IMG/VR virus record: IMGVR_UViG_3300002231_000113
Coordinates: 491-35,385 of that record
Source of the DNA: a virus
Reading direction: 5' to 3' (one strand)
Length of the DNA stretch: 34,895 nucleotides
Part shown: positions 7,819-18,130 of the stretch, one piece after another
Layout: every line of letters begins with the position of its first letter
How positions within the stretch are numbered: the stretch's first letter is position 1
Notes under the pieces: generated by a model
What the model was told of the DNA's origin: nothing
Databases searched by the model: none
What the model saw: the letters and a program-made list of their open reading frames with translations, nothing else
Translations under genes and position numbers: made by a program

Positions 7819-10058
7819 TGGCCACACCGATTCAAATTCAGGTTCGGGTTGACTCGGGTGGCGCTGAAACCGCGATGCGGCGGGTTCAGAAAGAGACCGA
7901 CACGCTAAGTCGCAAGGTGAAAAGCGCCAATGGCGCGATGAACCAATACGGCAAGACTGTATCTCGTGACGCTACTCGTGCGAATCGGCAGTGGCGTAGT
8001 TCGTTGCAGCAGGCTGGTTTTCAGTTCGGTGACTTTGCAGTGCAGGTGCAAAACGGCACCAATAAAATGCAAGCGTTCGGTCAGCAAGGATCGCAGCTTG
8101 CCGGTGTATTTGGGCCAATCGGCGCTCTTGTGGGTGCCGGCATTGCTATTTTCTCTGCACTTTATACGGCCATAAGCAAGTCGCGCGAAGCTGCGGCGGG
8201 TGCGTCGAGCGATATTAAAACGCTGGGCGATGCGCTTGACGCGATGGGCAAGGTAGCCGAGGTTTCGAGTGGTGACATTGATACTTATCTGACCATGGCG
8301 TTTCGTGAAAGTGCCGACGCGGTTCGTGATTTGGTGACTGCGTTGCGTGACGCACGGTTCGCGGAAATAATGACGTCTGTTGAAAAACATACGAAAAGTG
8401 CCGCCAGTTCTACGGACGCTTATGTTTCTGGGTTTGATAATGCAGTTGCGTTGATGGGTGAGTTTAGTGCCAAAGGCGACACGGCTGAGCAGGTTCAAGA
8501 AAGATACGCTAACAAAATTGGTGCCACCAGGGATCAGTTGATAAGAATGCAAGCGGCGTTTCATAACATTTCCGGCGCTGAAAACATGAATGATCTTGTA
8601 AAGGCATTAGCTGAGGCAAGATCAGCCGCCGCTGACATCAGCGGGCCGATTGGCGAAAAGATGTCGAAGGTGATTGATAATTTTGCGAAGGCGAACGGTG
8701 TTCTCGAAACAATTTCAAACGAAGCCGGGAAGAGTCGAATCAGTGTCAAGTCGCTGGTGGATATGTTTGGTGAGTTAGATAACATATCGAAAGTATCCGC
8801 TTCTGATTTGGTGTCTGCGTTTGGTGACAGTTCTGTGGCCGTTCAGCAATTGTTGAGCGCAGGCGCGCAGTCTAAATTTGCCGCAGTTTCAACAGCAACT
8901 AGCGCGTTAGCGAAACAAATAGAAGCGGTTGGCATCGAAGCGGGCGCATCGGCTGATCAAATGGTCAAGATCGGTGCGGCGACGAAGGAATTGACCACAG
9001 CAAGCGACATGCAGTCTTTCATTGTCGCATTGGCTGATGCCCGCGCCGAAGCGGAGAAAATCGGCGGGTCGGTTGGCGATGCCGTGATTGCCGCAATTGT
9101 CGAGATGGCAAACAAAGCTGACATATTGAAAGGTATCCTTGGCGATGCCGCCGATGAGGCTGTGCGAATAGCTGACGGATTGTCAGATGCCGTCAAGATT
9201 CGATTGGCTAACTCAAAACTCAGGTCTGGTGTGGCAAATGGCAATCTTCCGCCAGAAGCGTTGAGTGACCTGCAATTGACTAAAGAACAAATTGCCGCCC
9301 AAAGAGTGTTGGAGGGAATCCTTGCGAGACGTCGCGCTGCCAACAGCAGTCGCGGTAGTGGTCGTAGTGTCGGTGGTGGCGCGGCAACTGTGGACAAATT
9401 GTCGCAATCCTACAAGCAATTGCTGACCGCATTGAAGCCTGCCACAACGCAATCGGAAAAATACGCCGCCGCTGTGGACACAATTAACAAAGCTATGGCG
9501 GGCGGGTTGATTGCCAATCAGCAAGAATACACGCACATGCTTGACTTGGCAAACAAGAAGTATGGCGAGGCTGCGCAACGCATCGCTGATATGCAAGACA
9601 TTGCCGATTCAATGGAACAAGCGTTTTCGGACGGTTTCATGTCAATCATCAATCATACCGATACGGTTGCGGGTGCGTTCAAGAAAATGGCATCGTCCGT
9701 TGTTTCCGAATTGTTCCGTATTCTCGTTGTGCAAAGGTTGGTGGGCAGTTTCAACGCTGCTACTGGTACTGGATCGGGTCTTGCGGGCGTCTTCGGAAAA
9801 GCACTGTCATTCGAGGGTGGTGGTTCAACCGGGTTCGGAATACGATCAGGCGGCGTTGATGGAAAAGGCGGGTTCATGGCGGTTTTGCATCCAAACGAAA
9901 CCGTGATTGACCACAAGTCTGCCAATCGCAACGGGTCGCCAAGTCAAAATATTGTGGTCAACATCAGCACCCCGAACGCCGAGAGTTTCCGACAATCGCG
10001 TGCGCAGGTATCGTCCGACATTGCTCGTGCCGTCGCCATGGGCCGGAGGGGTATCTGA
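7818..10058 (+). CDS. Tail tape measure protein
   Basis: A 746-aa protein that sets tail length and travels with DNA into the host. It has long helical, alanine-rich, glycine-poor stretches, and a hydrophobic segment (GPIGALVGAGIAIFSALY) near residues 100-118. A late hydrophobic stretch includes VVSELFRILVVQRLVG. The C-terminus ends FRQSRAQVSSDIARAVAMGR, typical of alphaproteobacterial siphophage tape measures. ATG 7818 overlaps the chaperone stop; a TTG one codon earlier is less likely. At about 0.15 nm per residue it would specify a tail near 110 nm (inference). Confidence 0.92.
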   Translation: MATPIQIQVRVDSGGAETAMRRVQKETDTLSRKVKSANGAMNQYGKTVSRDATRANRQWRSSLQQAGFQFGDFAVQVQNGTNKMQAFGQQGSQLAGVFGPIGALVGAGIAIFSALYTAISKSREAAAGASSDIKTLGDALDAMGKVAEVSSGDIDTYLTMAFRESADAVRDLVTALRDARFAEIMTSVEKHTKSAASSTDAYVSGFDNAVALMGEFSAKGDTAEQVQERYANKIGATRDQLIRMQAAFHNISGAENMNDLVKALAEARSAAADISGPIGEKMSKVIDNFAKANGVLETISNEAGKSRISVKSLVDMFGELDNISKVSASDLVSAFGDSSVAVQQLLSAGAQSKFAAVSTATSALAKQIEAVGIEAGASADQMVKIGAATKELTTASDMQSFIVALADARAEAEKIGGSVGDAVIAAIVEMANKADILKGILGDAADEAVRIADGLSDAVKIRLANSKLRSGVANGNLPPEALSDLQLTKEQIAAQRVLEGILARRRAANSSRGSGRSVGGGAATVDKLSQSYKQLLTALKPATTQSEKYAAAVDTINKAMAGGLIANQQEYTHMLDLANKKYGEAAQRIADMQDIADSMEQAFSDGFMSIINHTDTVAGAFKKMASSVVSELFRILVVQRLVGSFNAATGTGSGLAGVFGKALSFEGGGSTGFGIRSGGVDGKGGFMAVLHPNETVIDHKSANRNGSPSQNIVVNISTPNAESFRQSRAQVSSDIARAVAMGRRGI

Positions 10059-10684
10059 TGGCATTTGTTGAGGTGCAATTCCCGACTAATATCAGTAGCG
10101 GCGCGCGCGGCGGTCCCGAGCGGCGAACGCAGATCGTGACCCTGGCCGGTGGCAATGAAGAACGCAACGCCAGTTGGGCTAACTCCCGGCGGAACTACGA
10201 CGCGGCGTTCGGCGTTCGGGGAGCAGATGATCTTGCGGCGGTGGTGGATTTCTTCGAAGCCCGCAACGGACGGCTGATCGGCTTTCGCTGGAAGGACTGG
10301 AGCGATTACAAGTCTGGTGTTCCGTCCGCGACGGTCGCAAATACGGATCAGGCGATTGGCACTGGCGACGGCGCGACGGTGGCATTTCAGTTGGTCAAGG
10401 CTTATACTTCGGGCGCGGTGACGTGGTCGCGGACGATCACCAAGCCGGTTTCGGGGACCGTTGTGGTGGCGCTGGACGGGGTTGATCAACCGACTGGATG
10501 GTCAGTCGATACCACAACGGGAATTGTTACGTTTACCGCAGCGCCAGGGAGCGGTGTAGCAGTGACGGCAGGGTTCGAGTTCGACGTGCCGGTGCGGTTC
10601 GATGCCGATCGGCTGGATGTGTCAATGAGCATCGAAAGTGCCGGATCTATCGCGTCCGTCCCGTTGATCGAGGTGCGGATATGA
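10058..10684 (+). CDS. Distal tail protein, DUF2460 (GTA gp12-like)
   Basis: A 208-aa protein of the DUF2460/TIGR02217 family, the first gene of the four-gene distal-tail cassette shared with gene transfer agents. Visible landmarks are VQFPTNISSGARGGPER near the start, ARNGRLIGFRWKDWSDYKS in the middle, and PVRFDADRLDVSMSIE near the end, where DUF2460 proteins define the ring joining tube and hub. The start overlaps the tape measure stop, and its stop overlaps the next ATG. Confidence 0.93.
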   Translation: MAFVEVQFPTNISSGARGGPERRTQIVTLAGGNEERNASWANSRRNYDAAFGVRGADDLAAVVDFFEARNGRLIGFRWKDWSDYKSGVPSATVANTDQAIGTGDGATVAFQLVKAYTSGAVTWSRTITKPVSGTVVVALDGVDQPTGWSVDTTTGIVTFTAAPGSGVAVTAGFEFDVPVRFDADRLDVSMSIESAGSIASVPLIEVRI

Positions 10685-11565
10685 AATCGCTGGGCGCAGG
10701 GCTGGCGGCACATATCGCTACGGGCGAGACAACACTTGCGTGGTGCTGGCGGCTGACGCGCACAGATGCGGTTGTTTACGGCTTCACCGATCACGATCTG
10801 GATCTGACATTCGATAGCACCACGTTCGAACCGGACAGCGGTTTTATCGCGTCGGAACTGCGCGGCGATGACAACCTGGGCGTCGATGCTCAGGATGCCG
10901 AGGGCGTGCTCAGTTCTGGCCGGATCACCGAGAGCGACATTGCCGGCGGGCTGTGGGACGGCGCGACGGTCGAGGTGTGGCGGGTGAATTGGGCCGACAC
11001 CAGTCAACGGGTGCAGATGCGGGCCGGGCAGATCGGGCAGGTGCGGCGCGGCAAAGTGGTGTTTACCGCCGAGATGCGCAGTTTGGCGCACGTTCTCGAT
11101 CAGCAGGTGGGACGGACGTTTCAAGGGACGTGCGATGCGGTGCTGGGCGATGCGCGTTGCACGATCGACCTTGAGAGCGCGAGTTACAAAGGCAGCGGCA
11201 CTGTGGCCACAGTCAACCGGGATCGGGCGTTCACGGCGACGGGCCTGGGCGCGTTCGTGACGGATTGGTTCTCATCCGGCACGCTGGTTTGGGCGACGGG
11301 CGGCAATGCGGGCCTGTCTGTGGAGGTCGCGCGGCACGTGTTGGCGATCGGCACTGTGACCATCACGCTATTGAGCGAGCCGTTGGCGACGATCGCGACG
11401 AGCGACACTTTCACCATTCGCGCCGGGTGCGACAAGGCGTTTGCGACGTGCCGCGACAAATTCACCAACACCGCGAATTTTCGCGGCTTCCCGCATATTC
11501 CGGGTAACGATTCAGTGCTGCGGATTGCCAAGGTGGCGAACATCAATGACGGGAGTGTGCTGTGA
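10681..11565 (+). CDS. Hub protein, DUF2163 (GTA gp13-like)
   Basis: A 294-aa protein of the DUF2163/TIGR02218 family, part of the tail-tip hub. It shows WRLTRTDAVVYGFTDHDLDL near the N-terminus and the conserved cysteines GTCDAVLGDARC and GCDKAFATCRDKF. The C-terminal signature FTNTANFRGFPHIPGND is characteristic. In the GTA relative such cysteines are reported to hold an iron-sulfur cluster; here that is inference. ATG 10681 overlaps the previous stop. A longer frame from 10498 lies inside the upstream gene and is rejected. Confidence 0.93.
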   Translation: MKSLGAGLAAHIATGETTLAWCWRLTRTDAVVYGFTDHDLDLTFDSTTFEPDSGFIASELRGDDNLGVDAQDAEGVLSSGRITESDIAGGLWDGATVEVWRVNWADTSQRVQMRAGQIGQVRRGKVVFTAEMRSLAHVLDQQVGRTFQGTCDAVLGDARCTIDLESASYKGSGTVATVNRDRAFTATGLGAFVTDWFSSGTLVWATGGNAGLSVEVARHVLAIGTVTITLLSEPLATIATSDTFTIRAGCDKAFATCRDKFTNTANFRGFPHIPGNDSVLRIAKVANINDGSVL

Positions 11566-11975
11566 TCGTCGCCGCTGCCCGCCTCTGGCTGGGGACGCCC
11601 TATCACGATCAGGCATCGGTGCACGGCGTCGGGTGCGATTGCCTCGGGTTGGCGCGCGGCGTTTGGCGCGACATGATCGGTGACGAGCCGTTGCTAGTGC
11701 CACCATATTCCCGCGACTGGGGCGAGGTCGGTCAGATCGAGATGCTATCGGAGGCGTGCCGTCACGCCAGAATGACCGAGGTCCGCGAGCCGGTCGCCGG
11801 GGCGCTGGTGTTGTTCCGGATGCGCGAGCGCGCCATCGCCAAACACTGTGCGATCTGCACCGGCCAGACGCTGATCCATGCGCGCGAGAAACTGGGCGTG
11901 ATCGAGGAACCGTTCACGGCGGCGTGGCGTCGGCGAATGGCGTTCGTGTTCCTCTATCCGGTGGGGGCTGTCTGA
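11562..11975 (+). CDS. NlpC/P60 cell wall peptidase (GTA gp14-like)
   Basis: A 137-aa tail-tip cysteine peptidase predicted to cut peptidoglycan stem peptides during DNA entry. The catalytic cysteine lies in GVGCDCLGLARGVW, the histidine in AIAKHCAICTG, and the early segment ARLWLGTPYHDQ is family-typical (TIGR02219). The start is GTG 11562 overlapping the upstream stop (GTGA); an ATG start would remove the N-terminal strand. Its stop overlaps the next ATG. Confidence 0.92.
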   Translation: MIVAAARLWLGTPYHDQASVHGVGCDCLGLARGVWRDMIGDEPLLVPPYSRDWGEVGQIEMLSEACRHARMTEVREPVAGALVLFRMRERAIAKHCAICTGQTLIHAREKLGVIEEPFTAAWRRRMAFVFLYPVGAV

Positions 11976-14900
11976 TGGCGACGATTGCACTGGGCCTTGC
12001 TGGGCAGGCGTTGGGAGGATCGCTGTTTTCCGGCAGTTTCCTCGGGCTGAGCGGTGCTGCCATCGGCGGCGCTATTGGATCAGTTGCAGGTTCCGTAATA
12101 GACGCGGCTCTTGCCCCGACGCAGCACAGTGAGGGGCAGCGGCTGGATAAGCTGACCGCAACCAGCGCGACCGAGGGCGGCGTTGTCCCGCGCGTGTTCG
12201 GACGGATGCGCGTTGGTGGTAATCTGATATGGGCCACTGATTTCAACGAAACAACCACGACGGCGGGAAGCGGCAAGGGCGGCGGGCCGAAGGTCAGCAG
12301 CACCACATACAGCTATTCCGCCAGCTTCGCTGTGGCGATCTGCGAAGGGCCGATTACCGGCATCGGACGCATTTGGGCGGATGGTGACCTGCTGGACACA
12401 TCAACCCTGACGATGCGGACATATCTGGGCGACGAGACGCAGGTGGCCGACACGTTTATTTCAACCACGATGGGCGCGGACGGGGCACCGGCGTATCGCG
12501 GCACCGCTTATGTGATGTTCGAGGAAATGGCGTTGGAGGGGTTCGGCAATCGTATCCCGCAGTTGTCGTTTGAGGTATTCCGCCCGCTGGCCGATTCCGA
12601 TACCGCCGAGGGGACGGTCAAGGCGGTCAACTTGATCCCTGGTGCCGGGGAATTTATTTACGCGACCGAACCCGTCACATCCAGCACCGGGCCGACTACG
12701 ACATCAGAGAATGTTCACGCGGACGATGATCGCGCCGATCTGATGGTGTCATTGGATCGGCTTGAGGCGTTGTCGCCGAATATCGAAGCTGTGTCGCTGG
12801 TTTCGGCCTGGTTCGGAGACGATCTGCGGGCCAGTTCCATTCTATTCAAGCCCGGTGTTGAGATCGCGGCCAAAACCACATCGCCGCAAACGTGGGTGGT
12901 GGACGGTGTCGCGCGTGCTGACGCTCATCTGATTTCGACCGGGGCAGGCGGCGGCGCGCTGTACGGCGGCACGCCGAATGATGCGGCGGTAGTGCAGGCC
13001 ATTCAGGAAATCAAGTCGCGTGGTTTGCGGGTGACGTTCAACCCGTTTATTCTGATGGACATTCCGTCCAGCAACACCCTTCCGGACCCGTATTCCGACA
13101 ATGCCGCAAGCGTCGGGCAATCGGCGCTGCCATGGCGCGGTTGGATCACGGTTTCACCGGCGGCGGGATATGTGGGCACCGTGGACAAGACATCCAGCGC
13201 CACGGCGCAGGTGACGTCGTTTTTTCGGCGCGGCGGCAACGGGCGATTTCACGGTATCGGGCGAGACCGTCAGCTGGTCCGGTGCCGCCGGCGAATGGGG
13301 CTATCGCCGGATGATTCTGCATTATGCGCATCTGTGCGCGGCGGCGGGCGGTGTGGACACTTTCCTGATCGGCTCTGAGTTGGTCGGGATGACCACAGCG
13401 CGTGACAGCGCGACAAATTACCCGACGGTCGCGGCGTTGCAGACGCTGGCGGCGGATGTGAGCGGCATTCTCGGGGCGGGCACCGAGGTCGGCTATGCGG
13501 CTGACTGGACCGAAATATTTCGGGCACCAGCCCGGTGACGGATCGGGCGACGTGTTCTTTCATCTCGACCCGCTCTGGTCTGATGCGAATATCGACTTTG
13601 TCGGCATCGACAACTATCTGCCGCTCAGCGATTGGCGTGACGGGTTCGATCACCTCGACGCGGTGGCCGGGTATCCGGCGGTCCATGATCGCGCCTATCT
13701 GCAATCCAACATCGAGGGCGGCGAGCGGTTCGACTGGTACTATTCCAGCACCGCCGATCGGGACGCGCAGACGCGCACGACGATCAGCGACGGGGCCTAT
13801 AGCAAGCCGTGGGTGTTCAAGCCGAAGGATATTCGTAATTGGTGGCTCAACAGCCACTATGATCGACCGGGCGGGACAGAAAGCGGATCCGCGACGGGAT
13901 GGGTGCCGCAGTCCAAACCTATCCGCTTCACAGAGTTCGGTTGTCCGGCGATCGACCGTGGCACCAATCAGCCAAATGCATTCTATGATCCGAAGTCGTC
14001 GGAAAGCGCGGTGCCATATTATTCGCGCGGATGGCGCGACGATGCGATCCAACGCGCCTATCTTGAGGCGATCACACTCTATTGGGCCGCCAACAATCCG
14101 ACCAGCACGGTTTATTCCGATGACATGATCGACCTGACCAATGCGTCGGTCTGGGCATGGGACGCGCGGCCTTACCCGTGGTTCCCGAGCTTGGGCGATG
14201 TATGGGCGGATGCTGCTAACTGGCAATTCGGTCACTGGCTCAACGGGCGTCTCGGGTCGATTGCACTCGCCGCGCTGGTGCGCGAATTGTGCCTGAGTTC
14301 CGGCATCGCGTCCGCGTCGATCGACGTGTCGGGGCTGTGGGGATCGACGGACGGAATGATCGTCACCAGCATCGAAAGCCCGATTGCAACGATCAACATG
14401 CTGGCCGCGCATTTCGGGTTCGATGCGGTTGAGACCGAAGGCGTCATCAAATTCACCATGCGCGGCGCTGCGTCCGCGCTGACCTTGGCATCGACGGACC
14501 TGGTCGCCGGCGACGACGAGGACATCGAGCGGGTGCGCGGTCAGGAAACGGAACTGCCACAGGTGCTGCGTTGGACTGTGCAGCGATCCGATCAGGACTA
14601 CGACAACGCGCTGGTCGAGGCCCGCCGGATCACCAGCGGCGCGGTGCGGGTAACGGCGCAGAGTTTCCCGATTGCTGTGCCGCCAGAAGAAGCCGAGCGT
14701 CGGGCGCGGCGCGCGTTGATCGAGGCGTGGGTTGGACGCGAAACCGCGTCATTCGCTCTACCACCGTCACGGCTGGCGCTCGATCCGGGCGATGTGGTCA
14801 CACTGGATGGCGGCGATTTGCGGATTACGCGGATGGCGGATTCGGACAAGCGCGTGGCGGAATCGTCGCAAACGGATCGTGAGGTCTACGATCTGCCACC

Positions 14901-15899
14901 CGGCCCGGCCCGTGCCGTGAGAATGTCAACGCCTGCGACATTCGGCCTGGCGGATGTTAATATCCTCGATGTGCCGTTGCTCAACGGCGATCACACAGCG
15001 CCGCGACCGCTGATCGCCGTGGACGCGGACCCGTGGCCCGGGTGTCGATATAGTGATGCGCAGCCCGGAGTTGGCGAATTGGACGACGTTCACGAACGTC
15101 ACGGCGCGGGCCGCCGTTGGTACGCTGAGCGCGGATCTGCCTGCCGGGCCGACCGAGTCGCTGGGATCCGGCGAACACGCTCGATATCACGATCAACAGC
15201 GGCGCGCTGGGCAGTGTAACCGATCTGGCGCTGTTCGCGGGCGGCAATGCGTTCGCGGTCGAAACCGCGACCGGTGTCTGGGAAATCGTGCAGGGTCGCG
15301 ATGTGTCACTGGTATCCACCGGGCGCTATCAGATCACCAATCTGTTGCGGGGCCGGCGCGGGACGGAATGGGCGATGGGCGCTCCGGCATCGGCAGGCGC
15401 GACGGTGGTGGTTCTCAATTCGTCGGTGTTCGAATTGCCGTTTGTCGCGGCGGATGTCGGCGTGCCGTGGAATATTACGCTGGGGCCGGCATCAAAACCC
15501 GTGGGTAACGACAGTTGGGTGACGGTTTCGGTCACGCCATCCGGCGCATCGCTCAAACCGTTTGCGCCGGTGCAGATGGCGGGGTTGGTGGAGACGTCTG
15601 GCGATGTCACGCTATCATGGGTGCGCCGGTCGCGCGACCCGGCGGCGGATGCCTGGGAACCGGTCGACGCGCCGCTGTTGGACACGCCCGAGGCATACGA
15701 GATCGACATTATGAGCGGGGCGACGGTCAAGCGGACGCTGGTTGCATCGACGACAACCGCGACCTATGCTGCTGCTGATCAGATCACGGACTTTGGCAGT
15801 GCTCTGGCTGTTGGCGGGACACTGAAAACAACCGCTTACCAGAAATCTCCGACACTGGGGCGGGGGTTCCCCGGCACCGAAACGATCACGCTGAATTGA
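11975..15899 (+). CDS. Giant tail-tip protein with GTA TIM barrel (gp15-like), broken by four frame changes
   Basis: One gene of about 1306 aa read as five pieces. The N-terminus is glycine-rich and hydrophobic (LFSGSFLGLSGAAIGGAIGS). A TIM-barrel domain follows (GEWGYRRMILHYAHLCAAAG, FVGIDNYLPLSDW, RFTEFGCPAIDRG), then phage-tail repeats and a beta-rich C-terminus. The frame moves +1 at each break. Removing one base at each of T6 13220-13225, A3 13513-13515, T15043 and C15161 restores a continuous protein with family-like sequence across every join. This protein is the host-specificity or baseplate hub of GTA-like tails. As read, translation from ATG 11975 stops at 13378. Confidence 0.88.
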
Positions 15900-15906
15900 G
15901 GACGCC

Positions 15907-17268
15907 ATGACCACAACGCCGAACCTCGGAATGACCTATATCGACGCCGCGCAGGCGCAGAAGCACGTCACTCACAATAGCGCGTTGGACGATCTCGACG
16001 TGCTGGTGCAATCGTCAGTCACCAGCGCGACATTGACAGTTGCACCAGGCAGCCCGAGCGATGGGGACGCGTATATCGTGGCGGCCAGCGCGACCGGGAC
16101 ATGGGCCGGGCACGACGACGACATTGCCGCGTACCAGAGCGGGGCATGGGCGTATCATACGCCTGCCGCCGGGTGGGTGGTCTGGAATGCGGCCACCGGC
16201 ACTGTGATCATCTGGGACGGAACCGCGTGGGTGGATTTCGCGGGCTCGCTGACATTCAGCCAATTGGGCATCAACGCCACGGCGGACACGACGAACCGTC
16301 TGTCAGTTGCTTCGGATGCGGTGCTGTTCAATCACAATGGCAGCGACAGTCAGGTCAAGGTAAACAAGAACGCCGCGACCGATGACGCGGGTTTCGTTTT
16401 TCAAGACGCATTCTCGACGCGCGCGCTGTTCGGGCTGCTGGCCGACGATGATTTCACCTTGAAAGTCAGTCCTGACGGCTCGTCGTTTGTTACCGCATTG
16501 ACCGTCGATAAAACCACGGGGCATCTGACCGGCGATGCGGTGCAGTCCAGCGACACAGACACCACCGCCGGGCGGCTGATGGCGGTGGGTGCGTTCGGGC
16601 TGGGTGAGGACGCCGATACTCAACTAAGTAATGTGGACACCGATAGCACCTCGGGGTTCTATTATGGGTTTGGGGGGGCACATGCCAGCGCCACTCCAGG
16701 AACCAACCCATTTCCGACTCTGAACGGCGCCTTTGGGTTGGTGCAAGGTACTTGTAGTTTAGGGTCGACAACTGAATACCTTTGGCAAATCGCTTTTATG
16801 TTCGGTGGGGGTGGCATTGACGGATTTGCTTGGAGAGCAAAATCAACAACCGCATCGGGGTGGTCAACTTGGCAAGTCATGTTTGGTCGGCAAAACGTAC
16901 TTGGCACGGTCAGCCAATCATCCGGCACCCCCACCGGAGCAGTGATCGAGCGGGGCAGCAACGCCAACGGCGAGTATGTTCGGTTCGCGGACGGCACGCA
17001 GATTTGCACACAAAAATGGACGTCCGTTTCGGTCTCGACGACGGATGGCTCAGTGTACATCGGCAGCGACATATCATGGACCTATCCTGCGTCTTTTGTC
17101 GCCGGTAGCAAAGTCGCGGGTGGCGGTCGTTTGCCATTAAGTGGGTCTCACGCTGGCGGAGCGCATCTGCGCACGAACAACACCATCACAGGCATCGTGG
17201 TGCCGTGGTGTTCCGTCTCGGTGACTACGCAGGACGTCGTAGCGATGGCCATTGGCCGCTGGTTCTAA
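15907..17268 (+). CDS. Tail fibre, DUF2793 N-terminus with knob-like C-terminus
   Basis: A 453-aa fibre likely involved in receptor binding. The N-terminal 110 residues match DUF2793 (TPNLGMTYIDAAQAQKHVTH, GSPSDGDAYIVA, WDGTAWVDF), which attaches to GTA-like tail tips. The middle is repetitive beta-strand sequence. Near residues 290-320 IDGFAWRAKSTTASGWSTWQ resembles a pyocin-knob domain. It is followed by ERGSNANGEYVRFADGTQIC, a common tip motif. The segment 16640-16900 has different codon use (more A/T) from its flanks, as expected for recently exchanged receptor-binding DNA. Confidence 0.88.
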   Translation: MTTTPNLGMTYIDAAQAQKHVTHNSALDDLDVLVQSSVTSATLTVAPGSPSDGDAYIVAASATGTWAGHDDDIAAYQSGAWAYHTPAAGWVVWNAATGTVIIWDGTAWVDFAGSLTFSQLGINATADTTNRLSVASDAVLFNHNGSDSQVKVNKNAATDDAGFVFQDAFSTRALFGLLADDDFTLKVSPDGSSFVTALTVDKTTGHLTGDAVQSSDTDTTAGRLMAVGAFGLGEDADTQLSNVDTDSTSGFYYGFGGAHASATPGTNPFPTLNGAFGLVQGTCSLGSTTEYLWQIAFMFGGGGIDGFAWRAKSTTASGWSTWQVMFGRQNVLGTVSQSSGTPTGAVIERGSNANGEYVRFADGTQICTQKWTSVSVSTTDGSVYIGSDISWTYPASFVAGSKVAGGGRLPLSGSHAGGAHLRTNNTITGIVVPWCSVSVTTQDVVAMAIGRWF

Positions 17269-17280
17269 CGGAGGAAAACC

Positions 17281-17589
17281 ATGCAAATCACTCTTTCCCC
17301 CATGCGCCGCGATGACCGGCTCGACCTGCGTCTGGCGGGTGACGTGCTGACAATCAACGGCGAGGCGTTCGATTTCAGCGCCCTGCCGGATGGTGCCACC
17401 CTGCCGCGCGAGGCCGTGACCAGTGATTGGCTGGCCTCGGACGTGGAGCGGATCGGAGGGGTGATCCACCTGACGCTGATCCTGCCGCACGGGGCGGATG
17501 CACCACAAGAGACGCTGTTCCCTGTGGCAATCGTGGCCGGGGATGGGCCGATCACACTGCCCGCGTATGAGACGGAGGCGATCGAATGA
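17281..17589 (+). CDS. Hypothetical fibre-associated protein
   Basis: A 102-aa protein with a strong GGAGG site just upstream (17270-17274). It is beta-rich and contains a VLTINGEAFDFSALPDGATLP stretch that recurs in small genes after DUF2793 fibres in alphaproteobacterial prophages. No enzyme motif, signal peptide or membrane segment is visible. Its stop overlaps the next ATG, so the two small genes are co-translated. A fibre accessory or assembly role is inferred only from position. Confidence 0.78.
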   Translation: MQITLSPMRRDDRLDLRLAGDVLTINGEAFDFSALPDGATLPREAVTSDWLASDVERIGGVIHLTLILPHGADAPQETLFPVAIVAGDGPITLPAYETEAIE

Positions 17590-17906
17590 ATATCGACATG
17601 ACGCAGGTGGTCACAGCTGCCGACAAAGCGACGGAAGCAGAAGCGGCGCGGCTAGGGGAAGCCAAAGCGGAATGCCGCCGTCGCATCCTTGCCGTGGCCG
17701 ATGAAATCGCCCAGATCAACCTCGCATCAGCCGCCGCCGCCGGGTTGATGACAAACGCTCAGATGGCGGTGTATTCGAGCGGGCTGGGGTGGGTGAACGC
17801 AATGCGCGCTGCGTCGTCGACCATGCCCGCCGACACCGACTATAGGAACGATGCCGCCTGGCCGCCGGTCCCTGCCGGGATGGCCGAATTGGCGGCGGAG
17901 TTCTGA
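17586..17906 (+). CDS. Hypothetical fibre-associated protein
   Basis: A 106-aa alanine-rich protein whose first half is a helix with heptad-like charge spacing (AARLGEAKAECRRRILAVAD). The second half ends in WPPVPAGMAELAAEF, reminiscent of small tail-fibre-region proteins where residues near the C-terminus contact the fibre. The family is not recognised with confidence. The start overlaps the preceding stop (ATGA). The adjacent +1 frame stays open for 24 more codons past the stop. Confidence 0.75.
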   Translation: MNIDMTQVVTAADKATEAEAARLGEAKAECRRRILAVADEIAQINLASAAAAGLMTNAQMAVYSSGLGWVNAMRAASSTMPADTDYRNDAAWPPVPAGMAELAAEF

Positions 17907-17977
17907 TCGACCAAGGCGTCAGCCCACATTGGGCGGCGATAGCAACGGAAACCGGCCATGCCCGGAAGGATGATTAA

Positions 17978-18130
17978 ATGAGCGAAGATGAGGACCGGGG
18001 CCGATGGGAAGGCGCGGTTGAAACCGTGCAAAAGGCGCTCGTCAAGCGGGTTGATCGGCTGGAATATGGCGTCGTGTCGATCCTGACGGCGCTTGCGGTT
18101 CTCGGGCTCAAAAGCATGGGGTTGTTTTGA
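17978..18130 (+). CDS. Small membrane protein, holin candidate
   Basis: A 50-aa protein with a charged N-terminus (MSEDEDRGRWEGAVETVQKA), a basic helix and one C-terminal membrane segment (GVVSILTALAVLGL). GGAAGGA lies 7-13 bases upstream of ATG 17978, and the stop overlaps the next start (TGATG). Its position before the amidase suggests a lysis or membrane role. It could equally be a small tail or superinfection protein. Confidence 0.65.
   Translation: MSEDEDRGRWEGAVETVQKALVKRVDRLEYGVVSILTALAVLGLKSMGLF

Noticed and set aside
13270-14412. Minus-strand frame of 380 aa opposite the tail hub
   Set aside because: Long only because of high GC. Its residues are the typical antisense composition, and the plus strand encodes the TIM-barrel domain.
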